Positions 34,866-56,552 of a DNA stretch of 60,000 nucleotides are shown here, one piece after another. Below the pieces are notes generated by a model. It had not been told where the DNA came from. It worked only from the letters and a program-made list of their open reading frames with translations, and did no database searches. Both the position numbers and the translations under genes were made by a program. Position 1 is the first letter of the stretch, and each line of letters opens with the position of its first letter. The DNA comes from Cristatella mucedo (lineage: Eukaryota; Bryozoa; Phylactolaemata; Cristatellidae): assembly GCA_009760855.2 (NCBI GenBank), contig WPIO01000014.1:2170001-2230000 (forward strand). The letters run 5' to 3'.

Positions 34866-35465
34866 TCCAACAGACTACATCTTACGCAACAAAGAAAGTG
34901 AAAAGCATATCTGAGTCAAGAGAGCAGTTGAAGTAGTTAGTGAGTAGCATGGAAGCAGCAGCTCAGGACAAGTGGACAGAAGGGTACCACAGTCGGCAGC
35001 AGGAGAGTAGATGTCATTACTTTGAAAAGCATGGCGGAAGACTCGACCGGCGAAATTCTCGAAGCGTTCCAAAAAGATTTCCGATTTGTAGGAATCTACG
35101 AGCTTGTCACACAAGAATCAGATAAGGTGGCGGGCGATAAAAGCTGTCGTTGAAGGTTAAAATTCACCACGAGCTGCATCTCGGACGGACATTTCCTACC
35201 TCAATAATTAAAAGCAATTTCCCATGAGAAAGACTGGCCGTGTAATAAGCGTCCTGCAAAAGGGAAGACCGAAGAAGGACGGAAGTAGGTAGGAAGCAAG
35301 ACACCGTGTAAACCAGCCTTTAGACGGTGCTCGCGGCAAATCGACAGATGACATTCACTGGAATATGGATCTGGGTAACTTGAACTGTTCAGCTACTGAC
35401 ACTATTCAGATACTCCGGATTTAGAACTAGGTTAGGTTTGCGTACACAAGTCATCAAGCCGTAAT

Positions 35466-35624
35466 TGCACACTAGGTTAGGCGGTTGCTTTCATGACCTC
35501 GGTCCCGAGGTCGTGGGCTCGATTCCTGTGGTGGGCGATCCTTTATCGCCACTGCAAGCGGTGGTGATAGCCGTAAAGGCTCTTCTGTCGCTATACCAAA
35601 AGAGGCTTTTTAATCAGCTAGGAT
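35466..35624 (+). mobile_element. tRNA-derived SINE-A copy
   Basis: The block order is the same as in 29135-29295: GCACACTAGGTTAGGCGG, CGTGGGCTCGATTCC, GGGCGATCCTTTATCGCC, AGCCGTAAAGGCTCTTCTG, and the end CTTTTTAATCAGCTAGGAT. No LINE tail follows. It lies about 850 bp upstream of the DPM1 start. Confidence 0.85.
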
Positions 35625-36320
35625 CGTAAGACTCAAGAAAAATTGCCCCCACCCCGCATTTGGCCACCAGGAAATAAAATGGAAAGAACATGCGACTTAA
35701 CGATGTATATTTCGATGGTGACTGCATTAAGAATTACTCCTTCATTATTAATGTGGGGTAAATCGCTGTCGAACAAGAATCCGGGCGTCCTCGTCGTGGC
35801 AGTCTCGAAACAAGCTTCATAGTTTGCAGACGCTCTACAATTAGCAGTTAATGTGCAATTTCGATTATGCCTAGGTAGACGAAAAATCGACCAATTATTT
35901 GCTTACTTTGTGTTAATACACGGGCCCAGCAGGACTTCTCAGGCCTTAGCGGAAACGCCTCTCGCAATAGCATCGGCCCAGACTGAGGCAAAGTACCACG
36001 GCGCAATACTTGGCCGCCACTGCTCGCCAGCCTGTACATCCGGCGCCACTTTCGGGGATGCCGTTGCTTGCTCTATTAGAGGCACAACTGCGGAGCAGGG
36101 GTTACCAAAAGCGGGCGACGTCATTCGTTTGCTTCCCTCATATTGACTAGTTAAAAATAACTTCTTCTGGGTGTAAATTAATGAGATACGGGCACCATCG
36201 TAAGTTACTATCTGCCAAACAGTGTGTTGTTTTGCTGCTGCAGTTATGCATACTGGGAATAATATAAGAAGGCGAATCATGCACGCGGTATTCCCCAGTA
36301 TGGATTTTTTCTTTTACCAC

Positions 36321-36478
36321 CTGCCACTTCCGGGCCCAACAGCGGCGTTCCCGTAGGCACTAAACTGCCGACGACATATCAGCTTAACTCAGCCAATAAC
36401 GGGAGATTAATCAGTGTCGGGATTTCCCGAAAAATTGTGACGTTTGTTACGACAGCGAGCCCAATTTAAAAACCGGCA
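36321..36478 (+). promoter_or_regulatory. DPM1: Putative DPM1 promoter and 5' UTR
   Basis: The 158 bp before the DPM1 ATG hold an ETS-like ACTTCCGG at 36326-36333 within a locally GC-rich CCACTTCCGGGCCC, and no clear TATA box. This is typical of housekeeping promoters. The inference rests on position and a single motif. Confidence 0.4.
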
Positions 36479-46729
<10,251 letters not shown>

Positions 46730-48344
46730 GGAATTTAATATCTTACTAAAGACCGGCTTTGTCGATGTGACTACTATCGACTTTTTCTTGGATGAGTTCA
46801 CTGCTCTTTTTTGACAGTCATGATGTCACCTTAACATCTGAAGGACTCTAGTTTTGTGTCGTAATGACCTTCTGGTCCCTATCGGAATTGTTAGGGAAAT
46901 GCATCTGCTTTTTTTTAATAAGTGAATAGTGCAAGCAGCACGACGATTCTACCGTATTGATTAAATATTTATGTTCAGAGTTAATACGAGGCTACAGCTT
47001 TAGTACTATCTTGCAAGGGTCAGTACATGACCGAATCTGTACAATGCTGCAAGGTGAGGGCTATCGTGCAATGGCCTGCTGCAGCATATGCATCTGGATG
47101 GGAGGCGGCAATGCGAAACAATGCAGACAGAGTATAACAGATCACAACTGTCGGCGTACACAAACATGTCTAAAAAGCAAAGCCGTCATAGAAATACTAG
47201 GTGTTAAAGTGACTAAATTTTATTCTGGGTTATAGATAACACTTTATTTAATGCATGGGGGTTAATGCTAATAATCGGCATTATAAGTGCCCGTAAGGCT
47301 TTCATGTTAACTAGTAGTCTTGAATATATGCCATTGCGGTCTCGACCGTCATGTTACTGTTTCGTAATTGGCCTCTAACTTTGGTGCTGATCCGTTAAGT
47401 GGAACAGTACTAACAATGGGACCGTGATAGTGCTGTAAAAAGAAGATGCACGTTGGAATTGTAGCATTGTGCCACGGCTACACGTTATCATCATCGGTCT
47501 AGTGCTCGAGTGGCGTTCAGAGTGGTTGTAGTTTGTGCTCTTTGACATGGGCTCTGGGCTTGGCGGCCTTATCCAAGCAGCCGTGCTTCTCTTTGACTGC
47601 TGGAAGCCGCAGGTGTGATCAAGTAGGCCATTAGATCAGTGCCTCAATATGCTCTGTCCTTCGCTCTCTTCTAAGAACCGTGGCCCAAAAACGCCTGGAA
47701 ATGTAGAAGTGTATTGGCAAGAAGCCTATCTTAGCTGCTACAAACAAAATGCCACATAACAGACCCATATCACATACCGTGGGTAATGTCGAAGTAAATC
47801 TAGCTATAATGTCAAGCAGACAAAACATTGTTCGATAATAAGCAGGCCGACGGCAGTGTATATGCATATCTGTACGGTGCAAGGGAGAGACCATTAGTCT
47901 GGGTACGGTCACTATGTATTAATGGTGCATGGTAGTGCGTGAGCTCCTTCGTTTGGCTGTTGGACAGGGCGGAACTTTATTATTAAAGTTGGCCACGGGT
48001 CGACCGAGTCTTTTTGGTCAAACAACCGTAAGGATGTTGTCTGCTGTTACACATGGAGATATAATGAGTAGCATGAGAAAACGAGTAGGTTGTCGAGGAA
48101 ATGAGTAGTATGGGTGGAATTAGCAGTGCAGGTTGGAGGAAAAGGATGTGCCCGTGTCGGCAGCAGGAGAGACGATGGCAATGCTCAAATAGTATGGACT
48201 CGATTTCCACAGCCTAGGACACGGGTAAGAGACTTACTATCACCTAAAGTCTTCAAGTAGCAGCATGAAACGGATAACTCAATGATCCTGAGCTGTAACT
48301 TCTATGCTACTCATTGCTTCGACTGCCCTCCTGGCTGAGCTATT
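46730..48344. other. Intergenic sequence downstream of DPM1
   Basis: No gene was recognised. An ATTAAA at 46960-46965, 230 nt after the DPM1 stop, is a possible poly(A) signal. Open frames up to about 93 codons match nothing I know. Confidence 0.45.
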
Positions 48345-48670
48345 ATAATGTCTTTTCTATAGCACCCTAAGCAAGTTTAATCTTTATACAGGCGCTTTAC
48401 AGCTCGCTGCTAGAGAGGCGATAACCAATAGTTTACGAAAAGTATGGTGTCCTTCTTAGGCAAGCATGAAAAAGCATACGACAGACACTGTCGCTGGTTA
48501 GCTGGACACCCGATAACTTTACGTGTAGGCAAAGCACGCAGGACAGGATGGCTGGGATGCTATACATAAGCGCGTCACTGCTATCTTTAGTTGGAGCGTG
48601 CACGGTTTCATTAAGAACAACCGCGTAAAAGAGGCATTTACTCGGACCAAGCAAAAACGGTGTAGAACAG
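48345..48670 (-). mobile_element. LINE second-subfamily 3' end, reverse orientation
   Basis: The segment shares ordered blocks with 40755-41165: TATAGCACCCTAAG, GGCGCTTTACA, CTGCTAGAGAGGCGATAACCAATA, AAGCATGAAAAAGCATACGA, CACTGTCGCTGGTTAG, GTGTAGGCAAAGCACGCA and GGCATTTACTCGGACCAAGCAAA. It is non-coding 3' UTR-like DNA. Confidence 0.7.
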
Positions 48671-48896
48671 TCCTGGTGTTCAGCTCTGCTCCCAATTTCT
48701 CTTCACTGGCAGAGACTCCAACCCTTTGTCTTCTTATTGCTGTTCCTATCGAATACATGTGAACCAGTAGTGCCAAGCCTGCTTAATTCTTATGACATCG
48801 AATCTGACAGTAAGTTATAGTAAGATTTTGAACTTACCAGTCCACTGAGTCAGCACTGCTGTGAGTGTCGCACGACTTTCTATGGAATGCTGACTT

Positions 48897-48998
<102 letters not shown>

Positions 48999-49019
48999 AT
49001 CTCTGTTGGATCTCTTGGC

Positions 49020-49440
49020 AGCTGTTAATAAACTTTATCAACAAATCCTCGAGAGCCCATCTTTTGACTTGGGCACCACTGGCGCTTGACTGCGACGGTT
49101 TAGGTCCTATCTTGGTGACAGATGTCAGAGTTTATATATATATATATGTCAACGGTCAACTGACAAGCTGCTCAAGTAGAGGGTGCCCCAGGATGCGCTC
49201 TAGGTCTGGATCTGTACAAACATTTTTTTTCCTCCCTCTTGTCTATACAATCACCAAGCTCAATCTAGCCAAGCATTTGTACGCCGACTACACAAAACCG
49301 TTCTTGTGCTTCGATCAGTCTCCCTCGATCCCTTCCGGTGTCTCAAGCTCGTCACAGCCTCGCAGCCAGTGTGCTGCTCACATTAGTACTTCGATGGCAG
49401 CAAAGACTCAAACTGAATGATGATATACCTACCACACTTA
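49020..49440 (+). mobile_element. LINE RT fragment (copy 7)
   Basis: A frame through 49064-49420 carries ILVTDVRV then, after a small (TA)n insertion, VNGQLTSCSSRGCP and LAKHLYADYTKPFLCFDQSP, a degraded YADD motif region of the same LINE lineage. It starts just after the TC microsatellite. Both ends are truncated. Confidence 0.65.
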
Positions 49441-49544
49441 CTAGTTGTAGGCAAACCTAGCTGCTCAGAAATGTGTTGTCGTCGAAACGGGCTAGGCCAG
49501 CAGGTCTCCTGTAGTCGCTGCACTGAATCTGTCCCAACTATGGT

Positions 49545-49795
49545 ACATCCTTTTCAGCTGTCCTGAGCTGCCTATTCCGTGCTACTCACTACCTCAACTG
49601 CTCTCCTTACTCAGCTAAGGTTTTCACTTTCTTATTGTTGCGTGAGACAAAGTCTGCTGGCTACCAAATGCCCATACCGAAAGCCGCTCAGGCTTTGAGT
49701 GCGCTATACAAAACTCTCCTGCGAAACGCCTCCATAGTCTTTGTGGCTTTGTGTAGTTACAGATGGTGAGGTGATACATTACATCTGTGTTGTCC
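49545..49795 (+). repeat. Dispersed repeat C, copy 3
   Basis: Blocks CTGTCCTGAGCTGCC, TGCTACTCACTACCTC, CTGCTGGCTACC, CCGAAAGCCGCTCAGGCTTTG, AGTGCGCTATACAAAACTC, CTTTGTGTAGTTACAGATGG appear in the same order as at 10085-10310. The first blocks also recur near 48285-48340. Confidence 0.65.
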
Positions 49796-50154
49796 TACTC
49801 CAAAATGATCTTACGTCTTGATGACTACGCCAGTGCCGTAGTCAAATCTACTTACTTTTACCTATTTAGCCTTGCAAAAAAGCAGGGTTGTTTAGATAAG
49901 GATAGATAACCAAGCAAATGCTAGACGCTGGCTGCATTAACCCACTCTCCGTCTATGCAATCGAGTAGCATCTTGCCGGTCACAGCTCCTTAGTGCTTAC
50001 CAATCCGGTCACGTTTCAGATGGCCGTCATTCCATGCTGCTCAAGATGCAGTACAGGCGGTCCTCATCTTGTTAACAGTTAAAAAAGTTGTTCTACAAGA
50101 GCTTAACTTTCGCGCCTCCGATACGCTGCGTGGATGAGGAACTGCGAGGGACCT

Positions 50155-50460
50155 AGAACAAGTCTGTTTTATTACAGTGGCTCCGGCGGCGGTCGTTCTT
50201 GTGGGAGTCTCGCGGAGACACAGCGGGCGCACTTTCGTAGTAAACGAGACTCTCTGTATTACTCGAAACGGGCAAATATATCAGAGCGCGATCAATCGCA
50301 GCAGACGACACGAAATATAACATGCATGAGTGGCCTGACGGTGCGCTGCGTCAATGGCTTACATATTGGCCACAGGTGAGGCATTACCTTAGTGTCAAGG
50401 CGCTTCGCTAATTACAACAGTAGAAGCCGCAGGCGCACACTACAAGCCCCTAAACGATGA
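50155..50460 (+). repeat. ~300-bp direct repeat, left copy
   Basis: It shares with 52395-52695, in the same order and orientation: CGGCGGCGGT, GGGAGTCTCGCGGAG, TAAACGAGACTC, AATCGCAGCAGAC, GAAATATAAC, CTGCGTCAATGGCTTA, TTGGCCACAGGTGAGGCAT, TTAGTGTCAAGG, and CTAATTACAACAG. Identity is moderate. It flanks the palindromic array on its left. Confidence 0.75.
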
Positions 50461-50769
50461 GCGATGTAAGTGGCGGACCCACTGAACAGAGCCTGACCAG
50501 TCCACAGCGTTGGGGTTCTAGCGCACGGACAAGTTTTGAAATCGACGACTAATTATTTATTCTTACCAACGTAAAGCGACAAAAGTGCGAAGAATAAAAG
50601 CGTGCCGACAAAAGGGCGAAACATAATTTTAGGGAATGCTGGTTTAAATAGATATTGTAATTAGTTTAGTTTATATGGCCTAATAATGTTAGCATATTTT
50701 TTATTCCATTCTCATGTTGTATGCAATTCCTTGGAGATAATCTTATACTTGGACTGTTCCGGGTGGGTT

Positions 50770-52400
50770 GTGGCTGGCGCGAGCACAAACATTTGGCTCA
50801 CACAAATAACTGCATTAAACTGAAATACAGTTGCCATTTCCACAATAAACATCAGAACACTGCGGTTTGGGCTCCAAGTTAGACATTCCAAAGGCGATGA
50901 AGCTGCCGTTTCCAAAAAAAATTTTCGCGCAGCTGCGGTTTTTATTCCAAATTATAAAGAAAGGTAAGCCAATTTTACCCTATCCAATTTTATGCAATTG
51001 CGTTTACGAGTTCTCGGGCTTTAGCCTCCGATAGCCCGACCTAAATAGCAGCACTATATAGTTGAACTTCGGCACCGATGAAATTTTTACAAAATATCTC
51101 GCACAAAGGCAATTTTGATTTGAAATTATAGATAACCATATTCCAAATTAACCCTCCAAATTTTATTCGACTGTGCTTGCACGTTGTCATGCTATGGCCC
51201 CAATCGTTCGGACCAGTCAGCGTTCCTACATTATCGAACTGCGACACAGCATCCATTTACATAATAAGCTTCGAGCAACCACGGCTTTGATTTCATATTA
51301 TAGCAAATAGTGTTCCAGGTTTACCAACCCAATTTCATGCTACAGCCCATGTGCATTCTCACGCAATGGCTTCCATGGCCTCCAATGACCCGGCCCGCTC
51401 AGCATTCATTTTTTTATTGAGATAAAAAGCTACTATTTTATTCATAGGCGTAGTCAAACTGCAATTTGTATTGCTTATTACGAAAAACAAGTATTTCAAG
51501 TTTACCCACCAAATTGTATGCGATTTTGCAAACGCGGTATAGTGCTATGGCCTCTGATGGCCCGAACCATTGGAGGCCGCAGCATCAGAACACGCCTGCT
51601 CAATGTCGTAAACTTAGGTGGGTAAACCCGAAATACGTTTTTCTATAATTTGGAATCAAAATCACAGTTTTATAATGTCTGTTTTTGAAATGGTAGCTGT
51701 ATCGCAGTTGAATATTTAGGGAGGCTGGCTGGTCCGGGCAATTTGTGGCCATAACATGAGAACGCGTAAGGGAAATTGCATGAAATTTTGTGGGTAAACC
51801 TGGAAAACTATTTTCTGTAGCGTAAAATCAAAACTGCACTTCCTTAAAGCTTATTGTGGAGATTGCAGTTGTATAGCAGTTCGATTTTTTAGGGAGGCTG
51901 GCTGGCCCGGGCTATTGGAGGTCATAGTATGAGAAAGCTCGCACGCTTTGCCGTGAAATTTGGTTGGTGAACCCCAAAAACGGCGTACTGTAAATTAGTA
52001 TCAAAATCGCATGCGAAACGCTTATTGTGGAAATAGCAGCTGTATCTCAGTTTGACTACTTAGAGCTACCTTTTGGGCCGATCCATTAGAGGTCATAGCC
52101 TAAAAACTCGAAAGGGAAATCCCGTGATATTTGGTGGGTAAAATGTGCATAGTATTCTGCATAATTTGAAATCAAAACCGCAGTTGCAGGAAGTTTTTAG
52201 TGGAAATAGCAGCTTTATCGCCGTCCAAATGTGCAAATAGGCTGGCTGACCTGGGCCGTTTGAAGCCATAGCACAAGAACGCGAAAGCGCAACTGCATGA
52301 TATTTGGTGAGTTAGCTCAAAACACCATTCTGTATAACTTGGAACCAAAACGGCAGTATTCTGACGTTTGTTTTGGAAATGGCAGCTGTATCGCAGTTAT
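50770..52400. repeat. Inverted array of ~172-bp satellite units (large imperfect palindrome)
   Basis: On the right half, the block TGGAAATAGCAGCTGTATC(G)CAGTT recurs near 51685, 51856, 52027, 52200 and 52373, a period of 171-173 bp. Intervening blocks are AGGGAGGCTGGCTGGCC, GAACGCGAAAGGGAAAT and TTTGGTGGGTAAA. On the left half the same unit runs in reverse, with TTTACCCACCAAATT-type blocks near 50981, 51155, 51328 and 51507. The centre is a short palindrome at 51549-51578 (GGCCTCTGATGG...CCATTGGAGGCC). Each arm has between four and five units. No protein is encoded. Confidence 0.85.
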
Positions 52401-52695
52401 TCGTGGTACTCCAATGTTGTATTACTGTGGCCCTGCCGGCGGCGGTTCTACCAGAGTCTCACGGAGTCACGAGCGCGGACGTGAGCGATAAACGAGACTC
52501 ACTTTTTATTTCTCTCAACGTTTACATTTATGAGAGCTCGATAAATCACAGCAGACCTCAGGAAATATAACTTACACTAGTGGACAGACGCTTTTCTGCG
52601 TCAATGGCTTAACTACTGGCCACAGGTGAGGCATACATTAGTGTCAGGGCTCTTCACTAATTACAACAGCAGAAGCAGGCGCACACAACGCCAAC
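52395..52695 (+). repeat. ~300-bp direct repeat, right copy
   Basis: It is the partner of 50155-50460, with blocks GGCGGCGGTTCTACCAGAGT, GATAAACGAGACTC, TCGATAAATCACAGCAGACC, TGCGTCAATGGCTTA, TGGCCACAGGTGAGGCAT and AATTACAACAGCAGAAGC. It starts directly at the end of the last satellite unit. Confidence 0.75.
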
Positions 52696-52744
52696 AATTC
52701 CACAGTTGCAAATTAAACCTTGAATTTGCACGTCGACCTTTTAG

Positions 52745-52880
52745 TTATGCTTGTTGTCATTGAGTATGTTACCACTAGTCATTCGATCGTGCTTCCTTTG
52801 CAGCAATTATAAGTGACTAGAAAGAGATTGAGTTCTCTGGGGGCACTGTAACAAATGTGTTACTATTCCTATTGTCATCA
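52745..52880 (+). repeat. LINE 3' UTR and tail
   Basis: ACCACTAGTCATTCGATCGTG, TTTGCAGCAATTATAAGTGACTAG, AGAGATTGAGTTCTCT, GGGGGCACTGTAACAAATG. The stem reads AGTG/CACT where most copies have AGCG/CGCT, a paired change. The trailing run is a degraded (ATT)n. Confidence 0.75.
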
Positions 52881-53984
52881 TTTTAGCTGTCTACCAATAC
52901 ATGTCTTCCTAGTAGTAGATCAATGGTGCCATTAGAGGAGGACGGTGATTGGAAAATTCGTCGAAAAAGCAGCAGGAACAACGCTACAGGAACGAACCTC
53001 AGAGCTAAAATTACTTGATGAGCATTCACAGATTTTTGTCGGTGCGGTATTCCGTTGCAAGATAGAACCTATCGCCAAAGATTCTGCCCGAGGTCAAACA
53101 AGCGTCCAACTAGTTGTACTCCACGAAAGATGGTTGAACAGGCATTCTGACTGGCTTTCTCAAAATCTGACATGATGTTTGCCGGATCTAGAGCTTTCGT
53201 TATTAATGCTTGACGAAACTGGACATGCTATCATTACTTCCACACCAGCCGTACGATGCAATATTGGTTTCTTTTGGTATGCTAGTTTATTTACTTTGGA
53301 AGGTAACAAGCCGGTTAAGTAAATTTAATACTATACCGCAGACAGTTATTATTATAGTTGTGCGCTTTTGTCGCACGCGCCTTTATCGGGGTTGCTAGAA
53401 TTGCTAGCTGTGGTCGGCGCGCTTTTGTCCTTCGCGCTTTTGTCGGGGTGCCCTTACCAGTACATCCGGAAGTTGAGTCGCTGTGATGATTACAAACTAT
53501 TCTTGGTTAAGCTCAACAGACCTCCTCATCACATCCGTTGCTACGATTTTTGAAAATTTGCAATGAGTCTCGGGCAGCTTAGCGGCCGACGTTTGCAAAC
53601 GTTTGATTAGCTCCTAACCTGGGCGGGTCCGACAGGTCATTGCAAATCGGGGAGGTGCGACGTCTTATAAACTTGATAAATAAGCGCAACAAATGATAGT
53701 TGCGAGGCTATGTGCTTTTTCTAATTGCAACGAGTCTGTATACTCTTGGGACGGTAACGTTCAATATTTTCTCAAAATGCATTCGAGTATGCAGCCGTCA
53801 TGGCGGCTCCCCCAGCCGTCCAAATAATGAGCGTATGATACATGTAACCGCGCTTGGTTTTATCGTCCCCCGGTTCTCTACCGGTGGACTGTGCGATGTA
53901 GCGCGGCAGTGCGGTTAAAAACATAAGCGACCACAACTGGGCGCCGAAAGTGACAGTTTATTGTGGGCGAGTGACTCGGTGAGT
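52881..53984. other. Spacer with a GCGCTTTTGTCG motif cluster, no gene seen
   Basis: Open frames up to about 76 codons match nothing I know. At about 53360-53445 the motif GCGCTTTTGTCG and variants occur about four times. The reverse complement of this motif recurs two to three times at 50570-50625, on the other side of the palindromic array. Confidence 0.5.
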
Positions 53985-54945
53985 AATAATAATAATAATA
54001 TTGCACTTGATAAAGCGCCCTCAGAGAACTTAATCTCTCTCTAGGCGCTTTACATTTGCTGCAAAGTGATATGCAATAGAATAGTAAGTAAAATCATGCT
54101 TGAAAAACAAACAAAATAAATAATATGGTTAGGGGTTACATGCACAGGGTCAGCATGCAAATGTGGTTAGTGGCAGCATGCACAGTGTCAGCACGCATAA
54201 GCACATCAATGACGAATCACAGGGACCCACTAAATGCTGTCCTAAATAGGTGTGTTTTTAAGTTTCTTTTAAATGTGGTCAGGTCAGGGGATGTTCTGAC
54301 GCAGGTCGTGAGGGAGTTCCAGGCTTTGGGAGCATACGAGCTAAATGCACGGTCTCCAAAGGATTTAAGGTTTGTACGAGGTATTTCCAGACTGTTGGAT
54401 TCCGAAAAGCAAGTGGTACGATGCTTTGCCTGATGGGGTAGTATATCTGAAAGATAGGCTGGAGCCATAGAATGAAGAGACCTAAAAGTGAGCGACGAAA
54501 CCTTGAAGTCAATCCGTTGCTTGACTGGTAGCCAGTGCAGGTCGGCGAGAAGTGGAGTAATGTGGCAACTGCGACGCTCACGACAGACAAGCCTAGCTGC
54601 AAAGTTTTGCACCAGCTGCAATCGCCTGATCGCACATGCTGGTAGGCCAGTAAGCAGTGAGTTGCAGAAGTCGAGACGAGATGTCACGAATGCATGGACC
54701 AGCTTGGACGTGGTATCCTTATCTAAACAAGCTCTAATTTTAGCAATGTTATGAAGCTGAAAATAGGCAGATTTGACTGTGGAGCTGATGTGGTCGTCTA
54801 ACGAGAGGTCGCTTTGGAATATGACACCTAGATTTCGAGCTGATTCAACTGGAGATATGCTGGCAGAGCCAATTTTGAAAGTCAGCCTTTCCAATTTCTG
54901 AATCACACTGGGTTTGCCCATAACTAGTAAGTTAGTTTTAGAGTA
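53985..54945 (-). mobile_element. Best-preserved LINE 3' end with open ORF2 C-terminus
   Basis: An uninterrupted frame runs from about 54945 to the stop at 54217 (247 codons counting from the ATG at 54960). It carries [96 protein letters not shown] and FKRNLKTHLFRTA, the standard thumb-to-C-terminal signature of CR1/L2-like LINEs. The 3' UTR, perfect hairpin AAAGCGCC...GGGCGCTTTATC and (ATT)n follow (on the plus strand the element begins at 53985). It is 5'-truncated downstream of the YADD motif. The intact frame implies recent insertion. Confidence 0.9.
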
Positions 54946-55396
54946 GCCGGCAGAACACAACTGCTAAGTACAAGTTGCGCTTAAGCCGTTCGTCGCCGTA
55001 GGTTCGACTTCCGTGCTCTCGAAGCGTAGCCTCGCATCGACAACGGAAGCTGCAGCCCCGAGCTCGGTCAGTCGTCCCATAATATTCTCTCTCATCTAAA
55101 AAATTCTGACCGTGCGCGTAGCTACTATTTCTAGTTAAGCACATTAGTCAGTGCACATCCTGACCGCATCGTCTGCACCAGGCTCCATTCTAACTTTAGC
55201 GGGTCTACACCGGATGTGTCCTAGTAGAGCCCACTATGGCAAGCACATTAGTCGGTCCATCTCCTAACCGCATCGTCTGCACAGAGCTGCATTCTAACCT
55301 GAGCTAGGTGAACTAGGAGCCGGGTCTGTACTAGGTGCCCTAGTCGAACCCACTATGGCAAGGGCTAGCATCGTGGCTAACCTGAGAGCTGCTCCA

Positions 55397-55455
55397 GCAC
55401 ACACACACACACACGCGCGCGCGCACGCGCGCATACGTAAATAATATGCACACGT

Positions 55456-55491
<36 letters not shown>
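55397..55491. repeat. (CA)n/(CG)n and (TA)n microsatellites
   Basis: CA then CG dinucleotides lie at 55397-55433, and an uninterrupted TA run at about 55462-55490. Confidence 0.93.
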
Positions 55492-55493
<2 letters not shown>

Positions 55494-55516
55494 TTATATG
55501 TATGCATATATACAAT

Positions 55517-55653
55517 ATATAATTCATTTGTATAACACCCTAAGAGAACTTAATCTCTATTCAGGCGCTTCACATAAGCCACAGGGCTCGAGCCCACGAC
55601 CTCGGCCAGACCTTGATCGGGGCGAGCACCTAAACCACTGGGCCAAACCAGCG
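55517..55653 (-). mobile_element. SINE-B copy, reverse orientation
   Basis: The plus strand reads ATTCATTTGTATAACACC, AAGAGAACTTAATCTCTATT, GGCGCTTCACATAAGCC, GGGCTCGAGCCCACGACC, CCTTGATCGGGGCGAGCACC, CCACTGGGCCAAACCAGCG. This is the full-length reverse complement of the 41581 copy. Confidence 0.83.
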
Positions 55654-55804
55654 GGCATTTTCGCACGTTCAGGTAAAGAGGGAACACGGTGAACCCTTGC
55701 GTCAATTACTGGGTCTAACATTTGGTAAGAGGGGGAGTGAGGTTGGAGCGAAACGATTCATTTGCTAAAGCTGCAACGGGTGCAGAGATACTCACTACAA
55801 TTAT

Positions 55805-55994
55805 GTCATAGTATATATATGTTATATATATATATATATATGTTATATGTTATATATATTATATGTTATATATATTATATGTTATATGTTATATATATAT
55901 ATATATATATAATCATACATTTACTAGTGTGTGTGTGCGTGTGTGTGTATGTGTTTGTGCGTGTGTGTGTGTGTGCGTGTGCGTGCGTGCGGCG
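55805..55994. repeat. (TA)n/(TATG)n followed by (TG)n microsatellites
   Basis: TA-rich DNA with interspersed GTTATA lies at 55811-55915, and a TG run with scattered CG steps at 55928-55994. The flank from 56018 to 56102 is GC-rich and may belong to a promoter, but nothing firm can be said. Confidence 0.92.
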
Positions 55995-56552
55995 TGCGCG
56001 CGAGCGTGTAACTTATAGGGGCTTGGCCGATTTGATAACGGTATCGGATTGAGGAGCGCCGCCGGGAAAAGGAGCCGTTTCCGGTGGCTGCGGCTACGCC
56101 CACTAAAGGCCATAGTGTATACTCTTCCTCAAAGTAATTCCTTATTGCTGGCCTGGCTAAGCCCATGCTGTATGCGGATTATGGCTAGACCCCATGTGCG
56201 CCCCTTTCAAGATCTTAGGCAGCACCTCGAGTCCTCTCCCCCAATCAAGTTATTCCTCGTTCAGATAAAGGTGTACATTTGTAATTGCGGTAGCCATCCA
56301 TAATGAAATTGGATAGATTTTTTCTAAAAAATTAAAATCAATTTAAGTCATTCGCAGTATCGCTAGCATTCACCAACTATATTAAGATGCGTGCTCTAAT
56401 CGTTTGTTGCTCTTTCTGGGGTCCACTCGCTAAGGCATAATTGCCAGGCCACTGGTTCCATCCCATCCGGCGTGTCGTCGCGTGGACTGCCCCGTCGTTG
56501 GACCGCGAACTAGTTGTACTTTCTCCTTTGGGATAACGTCTATAGTAGCCCA

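Larger units (their letters stand above)
33242..36320. other. Katanin 3' UTR and intergenic spacer to DPM1
   Basis: Apart from the repeats listed separately (repeat C at 34755-34865 and a SINE-A at 35466-35624) I see no gene. Open frames up to about 118 codons match nothing known. The start of this stretch must hold the katanin 3' UTR. Confidence 0.5.

Noticed and set aside
52945-53175. 76-codon plus-strand frame with a lysine/glutamate-rich start
   Set aside because: No recognised domain, no splice partners, and it lies in transposon-rich DNA; length is within chance expectation.
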